From assembly GCA_947095585.1 (NCBI GenBank), contig OX352761.1:63068882-63132881 (forward strand): a stretch of 64,000 bases of DNA, written 5' to 3'. Within the stretch, counting starts at the first letter, position 1; every line of letters begins with the position of its first letter. The notes beneath the pieces are model-generated. The model did no database searches. It was not told the DNA's origin and saw only the letters and a list, made by a program, of their open reading frames with translations. Below are positions 24,568 through 34,828 of this stretch, piece by piece. A program made the translations under genes and the position numbers. This stretch comes from Nephrocerus scutellatus (lineage: Eukaryota; Arthropoda; Insecta; Diptera; Pipunculidae).

Positions 24568-24855
24568 AATAATAATATCGGCGCGACAGACCATGCGGTC
24601 CAAGGCCTGACTTCTTGCAACCATTTGTGTTGAGCATGAATATTTTTGCACACAAATGGAGGGACCTAACAATTTAATGCCGGATCCGAACGGCGAATTG
24701 AGAAGCTTTCAGTGACAAGTTATTACTCTAGGACGTTTGTCAAACTTTCGCGAGAGGTGGGACACCGTGAAAAATACTTTGGTGTTACTGGGATTCGAAC
24801 CATGAACCCCCTGCTCAGCAGTCCATGCTCCTATCCACTGAGCCACGGCGCCCAC
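24568..24855 (-). mobile_element. tRNA-derived SINE, copy 2, with 14-bp target duplication
   Basis: Same family as 14560-14825. The A box is at 24835-24845 (TGGCTCAGTGG) and the B box at 24791-24801, both on the minus strand, with an (ATT)-type tail at 24568-24580. It is flanked by perfect copies of TTAGTTCTAAGTTT at 24554-24567 and 24856-24869, so both ends are defined and insertion was by target-primed integration. The target is the LTR relic. Confidence 0.93.
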
Positions 24856-24946
24856 TTAGTTCTAAGTTTGATATCTCTTAATAAAGACCAGAGTTCCGCT
24901 CTGAAGAATATTTTTTAAAAAATAAATTATAATAAAATAGTTTAAA

Positions 24947-24965
24947 TGGCGCCCGAGCAGGGACC
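24947..24965 (+). other. Primer binding site (tRNA-Lys type)
   Basis: TGGCGCCCGAGCAGGGACC, complementary to a tRNA 3' end. It is the same 18-19 bases as at 60435-60452 (minus) and 63069-63087 (plus). Confidence 0.7.
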
Positions 24966-25340
24966 GATTAGTAAAAGTGCATTAAATGTTTGCCACGACC
25001 TGAAGCAGCTCAACGCATTAGGTGCTTGCCACGACCTTAAGCAGCTCAAACGCATCATCGAGGATCTCAAGGAGCTCCGCCTGCATTAAACTAATTTTGG
25101 CAAGGATACCAAATATACCAAAGAAAAATTAGTAATTGATTAAAGAAAAATAAATAATTCTAGTGCTAAGAAAAAAATAAATTTCAGAGTGACGTTGTGA
25201 GGTGAGGTCGTGTTTTTTTTCAATCGCTTTGAATTAAACTTAATAAGTGAAGTATACAGATAATAATTTTGTTCCTGCAAATGAGAATTAATTAACTAGC
25301 CACAGTAGTGTGACCTTAAAATTGTGCAAACGAAACCAGC

Positions 25341-26215
25341 ATGATGCCAGATTGTACAAAATGCAAAACTGCCATTAGAGGTGAATCGGATTTATAGTGT
25401 GCCGGTGTCTGTGGGAAACTGTAGCAATCAGCGGCCAAGTGTAGTGGAATGGACAGCTAGAGTAATAACATGATTAACACTAACACTATAATAAAATACA
25501 TATGCGATGACTGCATGCAATAGATCCATAATGTTGATCTAGTGCTAAAAGATATGCAAGACATAGTAAAAAAAAGCAACATATTTAAAAGAATATAAGT
25601 CGGAATATGAAACATCACTTAAAAATAATGAAGTTTAAATTAAGAACTTGCTTGAAGCTATTGAAGTGAGGTACACTGACAGACTAAAAGCAATGAAAAG
25701 CGCTCAAGAAACATGCGTAAGAAAAATATGAAATAAAAATATTTAGCAAGAGAGGGCCGCAGGTGATGACAACAGATAGGAGCGAAAAATTGTCCAAGGA
25801 GGAATTAGAAGTGGCCATCAAAAAACAAAATAACCTGTCTGGTTTGGTTAAGTGTGTGAAAGAGTTTAAGAACAAGAACAGAGAAGTGTACTATGAAATA
25901 ATCGAACTCGATGATTCCGACTACAAAAACGTATTAGAAAATAAAAAACTAAATGTTGGATGGGAAAAATGCCGTGTTTTGAACATTTCAATCTGAATAG
26001 ATGCTATAATTGCTGTGGTTACCATTACATCGCAAAAAATTCAAAATGTATGAAATGTTGAAAAAACCATGATACCAGAAATTGTAACTCCGCCGAAACA
26101 AACTCTGCAAACTGCATATGGTACAACGAAAAGTACACACTAAGCCTAGATACCAAACACGGAGTGTATAAAAGACTCTTGCAATCTAAAAAAAGCAAAC
26201 TCGTTACATAGCAAC
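25341..26215 (+). pseudogene. LINE ORF1 relic with PHD-like finger and zinc knuckles
   Basis: From ATG 25341 the sequence reads MMPDCTKCKTAIRGESDL, then a stop, then CAGVCGK, and later YICDDCMQ. This is a PHD-type finger like the one in the LINE at 16371. A helical segment with several stops follows. The clean stretch 25763-25996 (LSKEELEVAIKKQNNLSGL) is next, then cysteine knuckles near 25995-26110 (CYNCCGYHYIAKNSKCMKC, NHDTRNC). Stops and shifts throughout make it non-functional. ORF2 begins just after (NALSRLYYNIQGLTGNF near 26219-26270) and is cut by a mariner at 26294. Confidence 0.68.
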
Positions 26216-26293
26216 GAAACGCTTTGAGCAGACTTTATTATAATATTCAAGGACTAACTGGTAATTTTGTCGAATTCGAACTTATTATTAATA

Positions 26294-26875
26294 TAGGGTT
26301 TTTCAATAAGAGCACTTCAACTTTTTTTTTGAATAAAACACAAACTGTTCGACTTTTGAACTAACTTTTTTTTTATTAACGAATTTGAACATATACATCT
26401 GATACATTTAAGTATGAAACTCGATTTCTTTTGCATGACAACCGCGTGCACGTTTTACGAAGTGAGCCTCATCGCTGAAGATGATTTTTCGGTGAAAATC
26501 TGCATCATTTTCGATTTGCTCTTGAGCCCAATTCACGAATCGGCGTCGCTTCAAATGGTCAAAAGGCTTTAGTTGTTGTGTCAGCTTGATCTTATACGGA
26601 TGTAGGCCAAGATCTTTACTATACGGTCAATTGTGGAACGGGCTGGCTTGTTAAATGGACCGTAAAATGGCCGTAATGCTCTTAAAGTAGCGGCAACAGA
26701 ACGATTATTTTGATAAAAAATTTGCACGATTTGCAATCGCTTTTCACATGTGTAGCGTTCCATGATGAAATGTATACTAATGAAGTTTCCAAATGACAAA
26801 AGAACAATAAAAAATATGGCGTCGTTCGCCGTCCCTATCGGAGAAAAGTTGAAGCGCACCTGTTGAAACACCCGA
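26294..26875 (-). mobile_element. Internally deleted mariner-like element inserted in a LINE
   Basis: The terminal inverted repeats are about 30 bp. The left starts TAGGGTTTTTCAATAAGAGC and the right, inverted, starts TCGGGTGTTTCAACAGGTGC. Both then read CTTCAACTTTT. A TA flanks each end (26292-26293, 26876-26877). The minus strand encodes an N-terminal HTH piece at 26581-26763 (MERYTCEKRLQIVQIFYQNN) and, upstream on the plus axis near 26430-26580, a catalytic piece (LKPFDHLKRRRFVNWAQEQ, then IIFSDEAHF with the catalytic D). The middle of the transposase is deleted. At 582 bp it is non-autonomous. Confidence 0.88.
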
Positions 26876-26989
26876 TATCTGTAGCAAACGATATAAAGTA
26901 GCTTAATTATGTATGTATGTTTCTTTTAAATATCTATTTAACACTCGTTTGAGGTCTAATCAACATAGATAGCCTTAAAACCGTTCTCA

Positions 26990-27139
26990 TGTAGAACCCA
27001 ACACTTCAAATCGTCCTTTTATCCGAGAGTGACTTCGATGTGGAATCAATTGGTCGACTCCGTATTTCCCGAATCTTATAATTTACAGGCCTTCAAAATA
27101 GCTGTCAACAACTTCCTAAAGGACGACCGTAGTGTTCAT
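26990..27139 (+). pseudogene. C-terminal remnant of the interrupted LINE ORF2
   Basis: After the mariner the plus strand reads HFKSSFYPRVTSMWNQLVD and then SYNLQAFKIAVNNFLKD, a motif at the very end of jockey/CR1-like RT proteins (R.SF.PR....WN.LP). So the LINE begun at 25190 kept its first endonuclease codons and its last codons, and lost nearly all of ORF2. It ends at a TAG near 27139. Confidence 0.6.
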
Positions 27140-27534
27140 TAGAGGATACGATTATTTTATATAAAAAAAATATTGATTGTATTTTTTGTATTATTTATAA
27201 TATTTGTTGTTTATTTTGTAATATTTTCTTGGTCAAGGTTTTTTGAAGTTTTCCCTGACCATGATTCATTGATAAAAGTATTTGGACTCGCGTCGTTTTA
27301 GTTTCGTGTTCGTTTTTTCGTATTGCTTTTTTCAATGAATCAGAGATAATTCTGAGAAAATAAATTGATACCGTCTACAAACGTGAGGAATGTATTTTAT
27401 TGTAAATCACATTCCTTCGAATTTTTAATATTAATAAAGGTCATAGCCCAACTTATTGCCGTGACGAAAGTCATTCAGAGACTTATCCCTTTGCAATGAG
27501 TCTTTTTTTTTTTTTTTTTTAAAAAAGTATATCA
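27140..27534. other. Non-coding, T-rich gap
   Basis: LINE 3' UTR remnants and a T20 tract at 27501-27520. No gene is seen. Confidence 0.4.
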
Positions 27535-28475
27535 TCTATATATATGTATAAAAGTGAAACTTTGTATGTGTGTATGTCCGGTATGGACTGCCAAACCCTT
27601 CAACCGATCGCGTTCTAACTTTGCATATGCGGTTTCTACCATAAAAGGCACTTAATAGGCATATTTTGAAAGTGGTCAGACTCTTGGTTCAAGGGGTCAC
27701 CATACGAATTTTTTTTATTGTTTTTACAATTTGCATGTTTTTATGAACCAATCGCGTTCAAACTTTGCGTAGGAGTTTTATACCATAATGGGCACTAAAT
27801 AGGCATATTTTGAAAGTGGTCAGACTCCTAGGTCAAGGGGTCACCTAGGGCTGGTGAGGTGAGGTGGTCAGTTGGTGGGTTGGTCAGTTGGTGCGAGTTC
27901 AGTGGGTTGGGTGGTCTGTGAGTGGGTGGTCATATGAGGTCAGAGGTCTGTGGGCTGGGGGTCAGATGGTGGTGGGTCAAGGGGTCACCATACAAATTTT
28001 TTTTATTGTTTTTACAAATTGCATGTTTTAATGAATCAATCGCGTTCAAACTTTGCATAGGGGTTTTATACCATAATGAACACATAATAGGCATATTTTG
28101 AAAGTGGTCAGACTCCTGAGTCAAAGGGTCTCCATAAGAATTTTTTTTATTGTTTCTACAAATCGCATGTGTTTATGAACCAATCGCGTTCAAACTTATT
28201 CTATAGTTATCTGGGCAGGTGAGGTGGTCACTTGGTGGGTTGGTCAGTTGGTGCGAGTTCAGTGGGTGGGGTGGTCTGTGAGTGGGTGGTCATATGAGGT
28301 CAGAGGTCCGTGGGCTGGGGGTCAGATGGTGGTGGGTCAGTGGGCGGGAGGTCAGTGTGTGTAGTGTCAGTGGGCGGGGGGACTTGGTGGGGGTCGGTGG
28401 GATGGGGCAGCTTGGAAACGCCGGAGACTATGGGTGGGTAATAAAGCCACGAGCAACGCCGGGCACTTCAGCTAG
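27535..28475 (+). mobile_element. Non-autonomous Helitron
   Basis: It begins TCTATATATATGTATAAAAG directly after an A and ends CAGCTAG directly before a T, so it sits between A and T without target duplication. Both ends match the animal Helitron consensus (5' TC, 3' CTRR). The inside has no Rep/helicase gene. It is built of repeats: about four copies of a block with AATCGCGTTCAAACTTTGC (near 27605, 27745, 28035, 28185) and two copies of a GT-rich block (27855-27980 and 28215-28340). Confidence 0.82.
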
Positions 28476-28567
28476 TTAGAGATATACATTTTATTTTTAT
28501 TTATTTATTCGTTTACAAAAAAAAACAAAGTCTATTTATGATTATATTTCCTTAGTCTATTTTTATG

Positions 28568-28899
28568 GGTACCCAGACACTTACTCGAAAAACATTTGCT
28601 CGAAAAACATTTGCTAGAAAAACATTTTCTGAAAAACATTTGCTCGAAGAACATTTGCTAGAAAATGTATAAAACGACATTTGCTCGAAAAACATTTGCT
28701 AGAAAAACATTTTCTCGAAAACTAAATAGTCTATGTTTTCATCCTTCTAAAAACTATCGCGAGTAATTTTTGTTCGCGAAACGTGAGTTTTTTTTAAAAT
28801 TTTTCGGTTATTTATTTTACCAAAAAATTACGTTCGAGCAAATGTTTTTCGAGAAAATGTTTTTCTAGCAAATGTTTTTCTAGAAAATGTCATGGAACC
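28568..28899. mobile_element. Foldback MITE with 9-bp target duplication (Mutator-like)
   Basis: The two ends match as inverted repeats: left GGTACCCAGACACTTACTCG, right (inverted) GGTTCCATGACATTTTCTAG. Both continue into GAAAAACATTTGCT modules that repeat several times toward the centre from each side. A perfect 9-bp duplication, ATTTTTATG, flanks it at 28559-28567 and 28900-28908. Nine-base duplications are characteristic of the Mutator superfamily. There is no coding capacity, so the superfamily call rests on duplication length and structure. Confidence 0.88.
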
Positions 28900-28957
28900 A
28901 TTTTTATGTACTATCGAGATATTGTTATTGTCATCCGTTATCGTACAGTTATTCCTA

Positions 28958-29952
28958 TTATGTATCTATTTTTATTACCTTAAATGGGCACATGTATAAT
29001 TTATCTAGCTTATGTCCCGCATTATTTTCTAAAAGTACTAAATCTCCTATGGATAAATCAATTTCATTTAGGTTATTATCGTACTGTCGTTTTTGAGCTA
29101 CCTTTGACTGTTCTAACATCTGCCTAGCTCTATTCTGTGCTACTTGTAGTCTGTACTTTACCTCCTTGTCATATGCGTCCACATTGTAAAGGGGTTCGTT
29201 TTCAGGTTGCTGTAGGAAATCTATTGTATTTGGTACTTTTCCAAATACTAGTTCAAACGGACAGTAACCGTGCACTGTCGAGGGTGTGGTATTGTAACAA
29301 TACGTAAAAATTGTAACCCATTCATCCCAATCATTTTTATCGAGGGATATGTATGATCTTACATATTCGTTAAATGTTCTATGTACGCGTTCCACAGATC
29401 CTAATGTTTGGTGATGATAGGCAGTAGAGTTGACCTTTTCAATATTTAGAAGGTCACACAATTCTTGAAATAATGGTTTTGTATTCTGTTCCCATGTCCG
29501 TTAGAATTTTCTTCATAGTCCGTATGTCAGAATAAAACCACTAAATATTCCTTTAGCCACCGCCTTTGCACTTTTATTTTGGACTGGTATTGTAACCAAG
29601 TACTAAGTTAAGTCACAAACTATCGTGATTGCGTATTCGCTACCATTTTCAGTTTTTGGTAAGGGTCACTGGTGTCAATTAATACCGTGTCAAAGGCACT
29701 TATTGGTGTTGGAGTAAGTATCATGGCCTCCTTTGTCTTAGAAAACGATTAACTCTTCTTGCACTGATCACACGATTTGACATATCTTTTAATTTCTCTG
29801 GTCATGTTTTTCCAGTAGAAGTATTTTCTCATCTTATTAGTAAACCTCGTGATTCCTGGGTGGCCACCAAAAACAGGATCATCGTGGTATTTTTTTAGAA
29901 TTTTTAGTTTTTCATCCTCGTCTTTTATTATTATTATCCTAGGTATAAGCAC
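28958..29952 (-). pseudogene. Gypsy integrase remnants
   Basis: 29749-29952 holds the N-terminal zinc-binding domain (GGHPGITRFTNKMRKYF followed by CDQCKKS, the HHCC pattern) without a natural start. 28958-29461 holds the later core (STAYHHQTLGSVERVHRTF, with the catalytic E) and C-terminal region. The stretch between them, 29462-29748, which should hold the two catalytic Asp residues, is eroded. The enzyme would insert the cDNA into the genome. It is broken. Confidence 0.82.
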
Positions 29953-29984
29953 AATTTCTATAGTCTTTAATAACGTGTTTTCTT

Positions 29985-30969
29985 TTTAAATTCTCTAGAT
30001 TAACTTCGCGTGCCCGTGGCTGGCTGGCTGGCTGGTAGAACATTGTGATCAATTTTTATCACACTTCCTAAAGTCCGATTTTATTCAAATTTGGCACACA
30101 TGTGTCTTTTCCAAATATCCAAAATTTATTCTTCCTGTTCATGGAAGCACTACGAGTTTGCGTCGCCATATTTTTAACTCGGCACTTACACGGTTATTAA
30201 TATAATGTCATTATTTCTAATAATGAACGAAAACAGAAAATTTCGGTTTCACATCATTTCTCAAGCATCAATATACATTACTCCGACTTACACAATCATT
30301 ATTAATGCCATTTCACAAAGTTACCATGAATGTGCGTAATAGTATAAAAGTCGAATCGATTATGAACATTCCATTTCATCTTTAAGTAATATGTATGTAT
30401 TTTGTTTACTAATGTCTCTTTCCAATTGCACAAACCGTATCCGAAACCATACCTATAGGTTAGCTTTCAGAGTTTTCGAGGTGAACTAGGTGATTGCCCG
30501 ATGTACCCGATTGCCGACGGGTAGCAAAGTAACATTATCGGTTACAAAACAAGGGTACATAAAATCAAACCATACTCCGGGCACAGTTCGCAAATGCAAC
30601 GTTAAACTGAAACCACTAGAGAGAAATCTTAGCTCACCCACAAATGAACCCAGCAAATGAAACGAGACATAAATGCTTTATGCTTAATTCAACTTACTTA
30701 CTTATTTACTGAATTGTATTTTTATTGATGTCGTTTTTTGTTGTCGATATCAACTTACAGATAGAACAACAAGTTTTCACAATATTCTGTCATTTGGCGT
30801 TTTCATAAATTAGTTCAGAGCAGTCAAAGAGTTCTCAAGAAAAATGCTCGTGTTTCTTATTTGCTCAGAGAATGAGCGTGCTCTAAGTGCTCAGAATTCT
30901 GAGCATTTTCAAATTTGACATCTGATGTCAAATGTCTGTTTCGATGATTTTCTCCTACAATAAAAAAAA
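29985..30969. mobile_element. Repeat family copy 1, inserted in gypsy pol
   Basis: It starts at TTAAATTCTCTA and AACTTCGCGTGCCCGTGG and ends in CTCCTACAATAAAAAAAAAT. The same ends occur at 31825 and 32615. 30629-30969 matches 32252-32613 closely, including the TTTGACATCTGATGTCAAA palindrome. The centre (30120-30628) is not shared. Gypsy pol reads up to the left border (LLKTIEIVLIPR) and away from the right border (GDEIFNKIRINN), so the insertion is within pol. Class is unknown and no clear target duplication was found. Confidence 0.6.
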
Positions 30970-31821
30970 ATTATTTATCCGGATTTTATTAAATATTTCA
31001 TCACCAAGTGACAGCTGGGACCTCTTTATTCCTTTATTACCAGCTATTTTTTCAAGCTTTGAGAAAAGTTGATCTAGATCAATATTCCCATTGACAATAA
31101 ATCGTTCCTTTTTATTGTGCATACTAGCTGTTCCCGGGCGCTTTGCTACCCGCCCACTGACGCCGCGCCCACTTACACCCGCGTTTCCCGGCTGCCCCAT
31201 CCCGCTGACCACCGCCCACTGACCTCCCGCCCACTGACGCCACGCCCACGGTCCAAATTTTGTCAACGACTCTTTTTATTTAAATATTATATGGTGTGAA
31301 TTTGAGCCGAATCGTTCCATAAATAAGAATTTTCGGAAAAAAAGAGAAACCAGCGCCACCTATTGGGTCCAAATTGTCAACGACTTTCTTTTTATTTAAA
31401 TATTATATGGTGTGAATTTGAGCCAAATCGTTCCATAAATACTACCACAAAAACAATGTTCGGAATATTGCCAATTCAGTCCAGTCGTTCTCAAAAATTT
31501 TTTTTTGTTTTTTTACAGCTAGCGGTATTTTTTTTTCACTTTAAAACCTATTCTCATACCTACTAAATATACATAAAAATTTCATAACAATCGGTCGAGC
31601 CGTTTCGGAGTAGTTGAGCCTCAAACACCGTGACACGAGATTTTTATATATTAGATTATTTGTTTACCTTTTTTTATTTCTAAATTAAAGTCTTTAAGAC
31701 TAATGCATGCACATTTTCTTATCTCTTTTAAATTTAGTGCTTCATAAATTTTCGAATTTTCAGACTGAGGACATTGGACTTGGGGTATCGTGTTGGGCGT
31801 GTTTATCTCTAAGTTATTCTT
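30970..31821 (-). pseudogene. Gypsy pol linker between RNase H and integrase, split by a Helitron
   Basis: Minus-strand coding resumes on both sides of the Helitron. 31821-31656 reads NTIPQVQCPQSENSKIYEAL and then SLKDFNLEIKKGKQI. 31123-30970 reads NKKERFIVNGNIDLDQLF and then GDEIFNKIRINN. This is the segment between RNase H and the integrase zinc finger. It confirms that 30970-31123 and 31656-31821 belong to one pol. A small frame offset remains at the Helitron junction. Confidence 0.72.
31124..31655 (-). mobile_element. Non-autonomous Helitron inside gypsy pol
   Basis: On the minus strand it starts TCTAATATATAAAAATCTCG after an A and ends CCGGGAACAGCTAG before a T. A GGGCG...CGCCC hairpin lies about 10 bases from the 3' end. 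These are the full set of Helitron end features: 5' TC, 3' hairpin, CTRR, and an A/T target without duplication. Inside is a block repeated twice (AAATATTATATGGTGTGAAT at 31282 and 31397). No coding capacity. Confidence 0.85.
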
Positions 31822-32670
31822 TTTAAATTCTCTATATAAACTTCACTTGCCCGTGGGTCGTCGGTCGGTCGTCTGTCGTGGATTCTTGCGATCAATTTTT
31901 AACCCACTTCCCATTGCCCGATTTTATTGAAATTTTGCACACATGTGTATTTCCGGAGACAACACTTTCTAATAAATTTTGAGGCCCCTCGGGCTGCGGG
32001 GTCGGGGGGCTCCCAAACAAAAATTTTAAAAAATTTACCCGATTTTCTTCAAATTTTACACACATGTGTATACCCAATAAACAATAAATACCCAATAAAT
32101 AGTGATCGGGTCCCGGGTTCGGCCGCAAGGCCCTTATACATTTTTTAAATATCTGTACTGGCATCAGATATTCATCGCCCTTTATGGACTGTGTGCGGTA
32201 TGTGCTGCGCAGTCGGCTGCGCTGCATGGTTTTGGCGGTGGTGGAGAGAGAGAGAGAAATCTTAGCGCACGCACAAATGAACCCAGCAAATGAAACGAGA
32301 CATACATGTTTTATGCTTACTTCAACTTACATTTTTATTATATACTGAATTGTATTTTTATTGATGTCGTTTTTTTTGTTGTCGATATCAACTTACAGAT
32401 AGAACAACAAGTTTTCACAATATTCTGTCATTTGGCGTTTTCATAAATTAGTTCAGAGCAGTCAAAGAGTTCTCAAGATAAATGTTCGTGTTTCTTATTT
32501 GCTCAGAGTATGAGCGTGCTCTAAGTGCTCAGAATAAAATGATCTGAGCTTTTTCAATTTTAACATCTGATGTCAAATGTTTGTTTCGATGATTTTCTCC
32601 TACAATAAAAAAAAATGGCCCAGGATCGAGGGGCTCCCATATCAATTTCTGCGATTAGAGAATTTAGATG
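31822..32670. mobile_element. Repeat family copy 2, inserted in gypsy pol
   Basis: It shares its left part (31830-31950) and right part (32252-32613) with 29985-30969. It also has possible 11-12 bp inverted ends, TTAAATTCTCTA at 31824 and TAGAGAATTTAG at about 32655. Gypsy RNase H coding ends just to the right (ILKVTTRLKSKKK), and the pol linker begins just to the left. Class is uncertain. It might itself be composite. Confidence 0.55.
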
Positions 32671-32684
32671 AAAAATTTTAATTT

Positions 32685-33960
32685 TTATGGGTTGTTTTTT
32701 TTTTTTGATTTAAGCCTTGTAGTGACTTTCAAAATATTACTGGAAAGGTTTGGTATTTTTTTGATTTCAGAAAAATCAATGCGAGACAAAGCGTCTGCTG
32801 CATAGTTTTCTTTTCCCCTAATATATGCTATTACGAAATCATATTCCTCTAAATCTAGTCTCATGCGTATTAGTTTCGATGAAGGATTTTTCATTGAGAA
32901 AAGGTAGGAAAGTGGTCTATGATCACTCTTAACTAAGAATTGTTTTCCATATACATATGGTTTAAAGTGAGTTATAGCCCAGTGAGTAGCTGCCAACTCT
33001 TGTTTTATGGTTGATTTATTGCTTTCGCCTTTCGTGAAAGCTCTAGAAGCATATGCAACGGGTAGTTGTTTTTCTTTGTACTCTTGGCTAAGTACAGCTC
33101 CACACGCATGCTTGCTAGCATCCGTTGTTATACAAAATTTCCTTTGAAAGTTGGGATATTGCAAAATATTCGGGCTAAGTAGGCAGTTTTTAAGATATTG
33201 AAATGAAGTTTCACACTCATTACTCCATACAAACGATATGTTCTTTCGACCTAACTGTGATAGATGACGTGAATACTCGGAAAAATTTGGACCAAAACGA
33301 GGGGTTGGATAGTTTAAGATAGCGCTGAATTTACTATCATCTGGAAGTATGTATCTGTACATTTATTTATGTAACTTCGTGACTGAAAAATGAGCATTTG
33401 TCCGGATGGAGTTTTTAAATTGTATTTACGACAAATTGAAAAACCTCTTTAAGGTTTATTTCTCCGAGCAACCTAATACTACCAGGTCATCCATATACAG
33501 AAATGCTTGTTGTGGTGAGAGACCACAAAACGCTATCGACATCATTCGTTGAAAGGAATTTGGCGCTATTTTGATGCCATACGGGAGACGTTTGAATCGA
33601 AATGATCCACTGTCCGTAGAGAATGATGTTATGTCTCTTGATTTTTCATCTAACTCGATTTGATGGAAACCAGATATTAAATCAAGGCACGACAAATATT
33701 TTGCCCTACCTAATTGGTCCAGAATATCATCTATTCTAGCTAATGGGAATTTGTCTGCAATTAATTTTTTATTTACGTTCCTAAAATCCACTACTAATCT
33801 CCACCGTTTCTCATTACTTCCTGTTAAAGATTTCTTGGGTACCAGTAAGATTGGACTATTAGTTGATGGTTCAACTATGTCATCTTTAATTAGTTTATCA
33901 ACCTGTTTGCCAATTTCATCCTTTTGTGAATAAGGAATTCTGTAATTTTTTATGTATACA
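32685..33960 (-). pseudogene. Gypsy reverse transcriptase and RNase H
   Basis: The RT runs from about 33945 (PILLVPKKS, RWRLVVDFRNVNKKL) through CLDLISGFHQIEL to the catalytic FLYMDDLVV near 33486-33502, ending at a stop at 33456. The thumb (33363-33455) has stops. RNase H (33362-32685) has ITTDASKHACGAVLSQ, YASRAFTKGE, AATHWAITHFKPYVYG, KSDHRPLSYLF and ENYAADALSRI. All are standard gypsy-group motifs. Frame breaks in the thumb and the inserted repeats mean no functional polymerase. Confidence 0.88.
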
Positions 33961-34074
33961 AGTGATTAATCCTTTAGGCGGAGCTTTTGTGTATAAAAAT
34001 TATTACACGAATTTTTTCCCGTTTTTAATGCGAAAACATCATTAAATTCATAACATAGTTCAGTTAGCTTTGAT

Positions 34075-34629
34075 TTAACGAATTGTTGAGGGATGTTTTT
34101 TTGATAACCTGTCCAGAATTTTTTCTTTATGCCCGTTTTCCAAATTTTTATTTATGAAAATGTTATAATTAGAAAGATTTTTTGTTATTATATCGGGATT
34201 GCTTAAAATAACATTATCATTTGTTGTATTGATTATACGCACTAATGGTTTTCTAACGTTTATTATTGTACTGGCAATGTAAATACCCGTTTTAAGCTCT
34301 TGGTTTGGTATCAAAAGCTCATCTTCTTCAGTATTAATAGAGATTAGTCTTATAACTTCTGATCTAGCAGGAATTGAAAACGAATTAGGATAAGGCGACG
34401 TATGCTGTGGTATGGCAACATTTTCTGGAAAATTATCTGGTCTTACGATTAACCAGTCTTGACGATGATCATAGTCTAAAACACAATTGTATTTATTTAT
34501 AAAGTCAAGACCAAGACCACGGCCATCACTGGGTATAGGGAAATCTGCTTGTACCACTTGAAAAATTTGGGGTATGAGTATATTTTCAACTTTTGAATCT
34601 GCTTTAACTGTACCTATTGTATTAATCAC
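34075..34629 (-). pseudogene. Gypsy protease region
   Basis: The open stretch contains GRGLGLDFINKYNCVLDYD, which corresponds to the flap and C-terminal LG...L part of retropepsins, followed by the spacer leading to RT. The upstream DTGAD-like motif is partly visible near 34730-34690 on the minus strand (FLIDTGADIS), separated by a frame break around 34670 (T10 tract). The enzyme would cut Gag-Pol into units. Confidence 0.7.
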
Positions 34630-34828
34630 TCCCTGGCCTATATCACTTAGTTTTCGTATGTTTTTTTTTTATTAATAAACACGTTATTGGTAATATTATT
34701 TTCCTTTATTAGAGAAATATCCGCGCCTGTATCTATTAGAAATGTTGAACATTTATTGTGTATATCTGATCTTATTGTTATAAAACTACTGAGACTAAGA
34801 TTCAAATTGAGGATTTTATTCGTGATAT

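Larger units (their letters stand above)
24170..25190 (+). mobile_element. LTR-retrotransposon 5' end relic (LTR, primer site, leader)
   Basis: A stretch ending at 24946 has an AATAAA signal near 24882 and is followed at once by TGGCGCCCGAGCAGGGACC, a tRNA-Lys-type primer binding site identical to those of the two LTR families at 60435-60452 and 63069-63087. The upstream sequence has an internal duplication (TGCTTGTGCGC...GACGCTATGT blocks at 24336 and 24397-24470). A leader with a repeated unit (TGCCACGACCT at 24991 and 25026) follows. No gag frame remains and a LINE begins near 25190. The left LTR edge is not defined. Confidence 0.55.

Noticed and set aside
28282..28479. 65-codon Gly/Val/Trp-rich ORF
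   Set aside because: It lies in the GT-rich repeat block of the Helitron.
30955..31266. 103-codon minus-strand ORF as one gene
   Set aside because: It is a chance fusion of the Helitron end with the gypsy pol linker.
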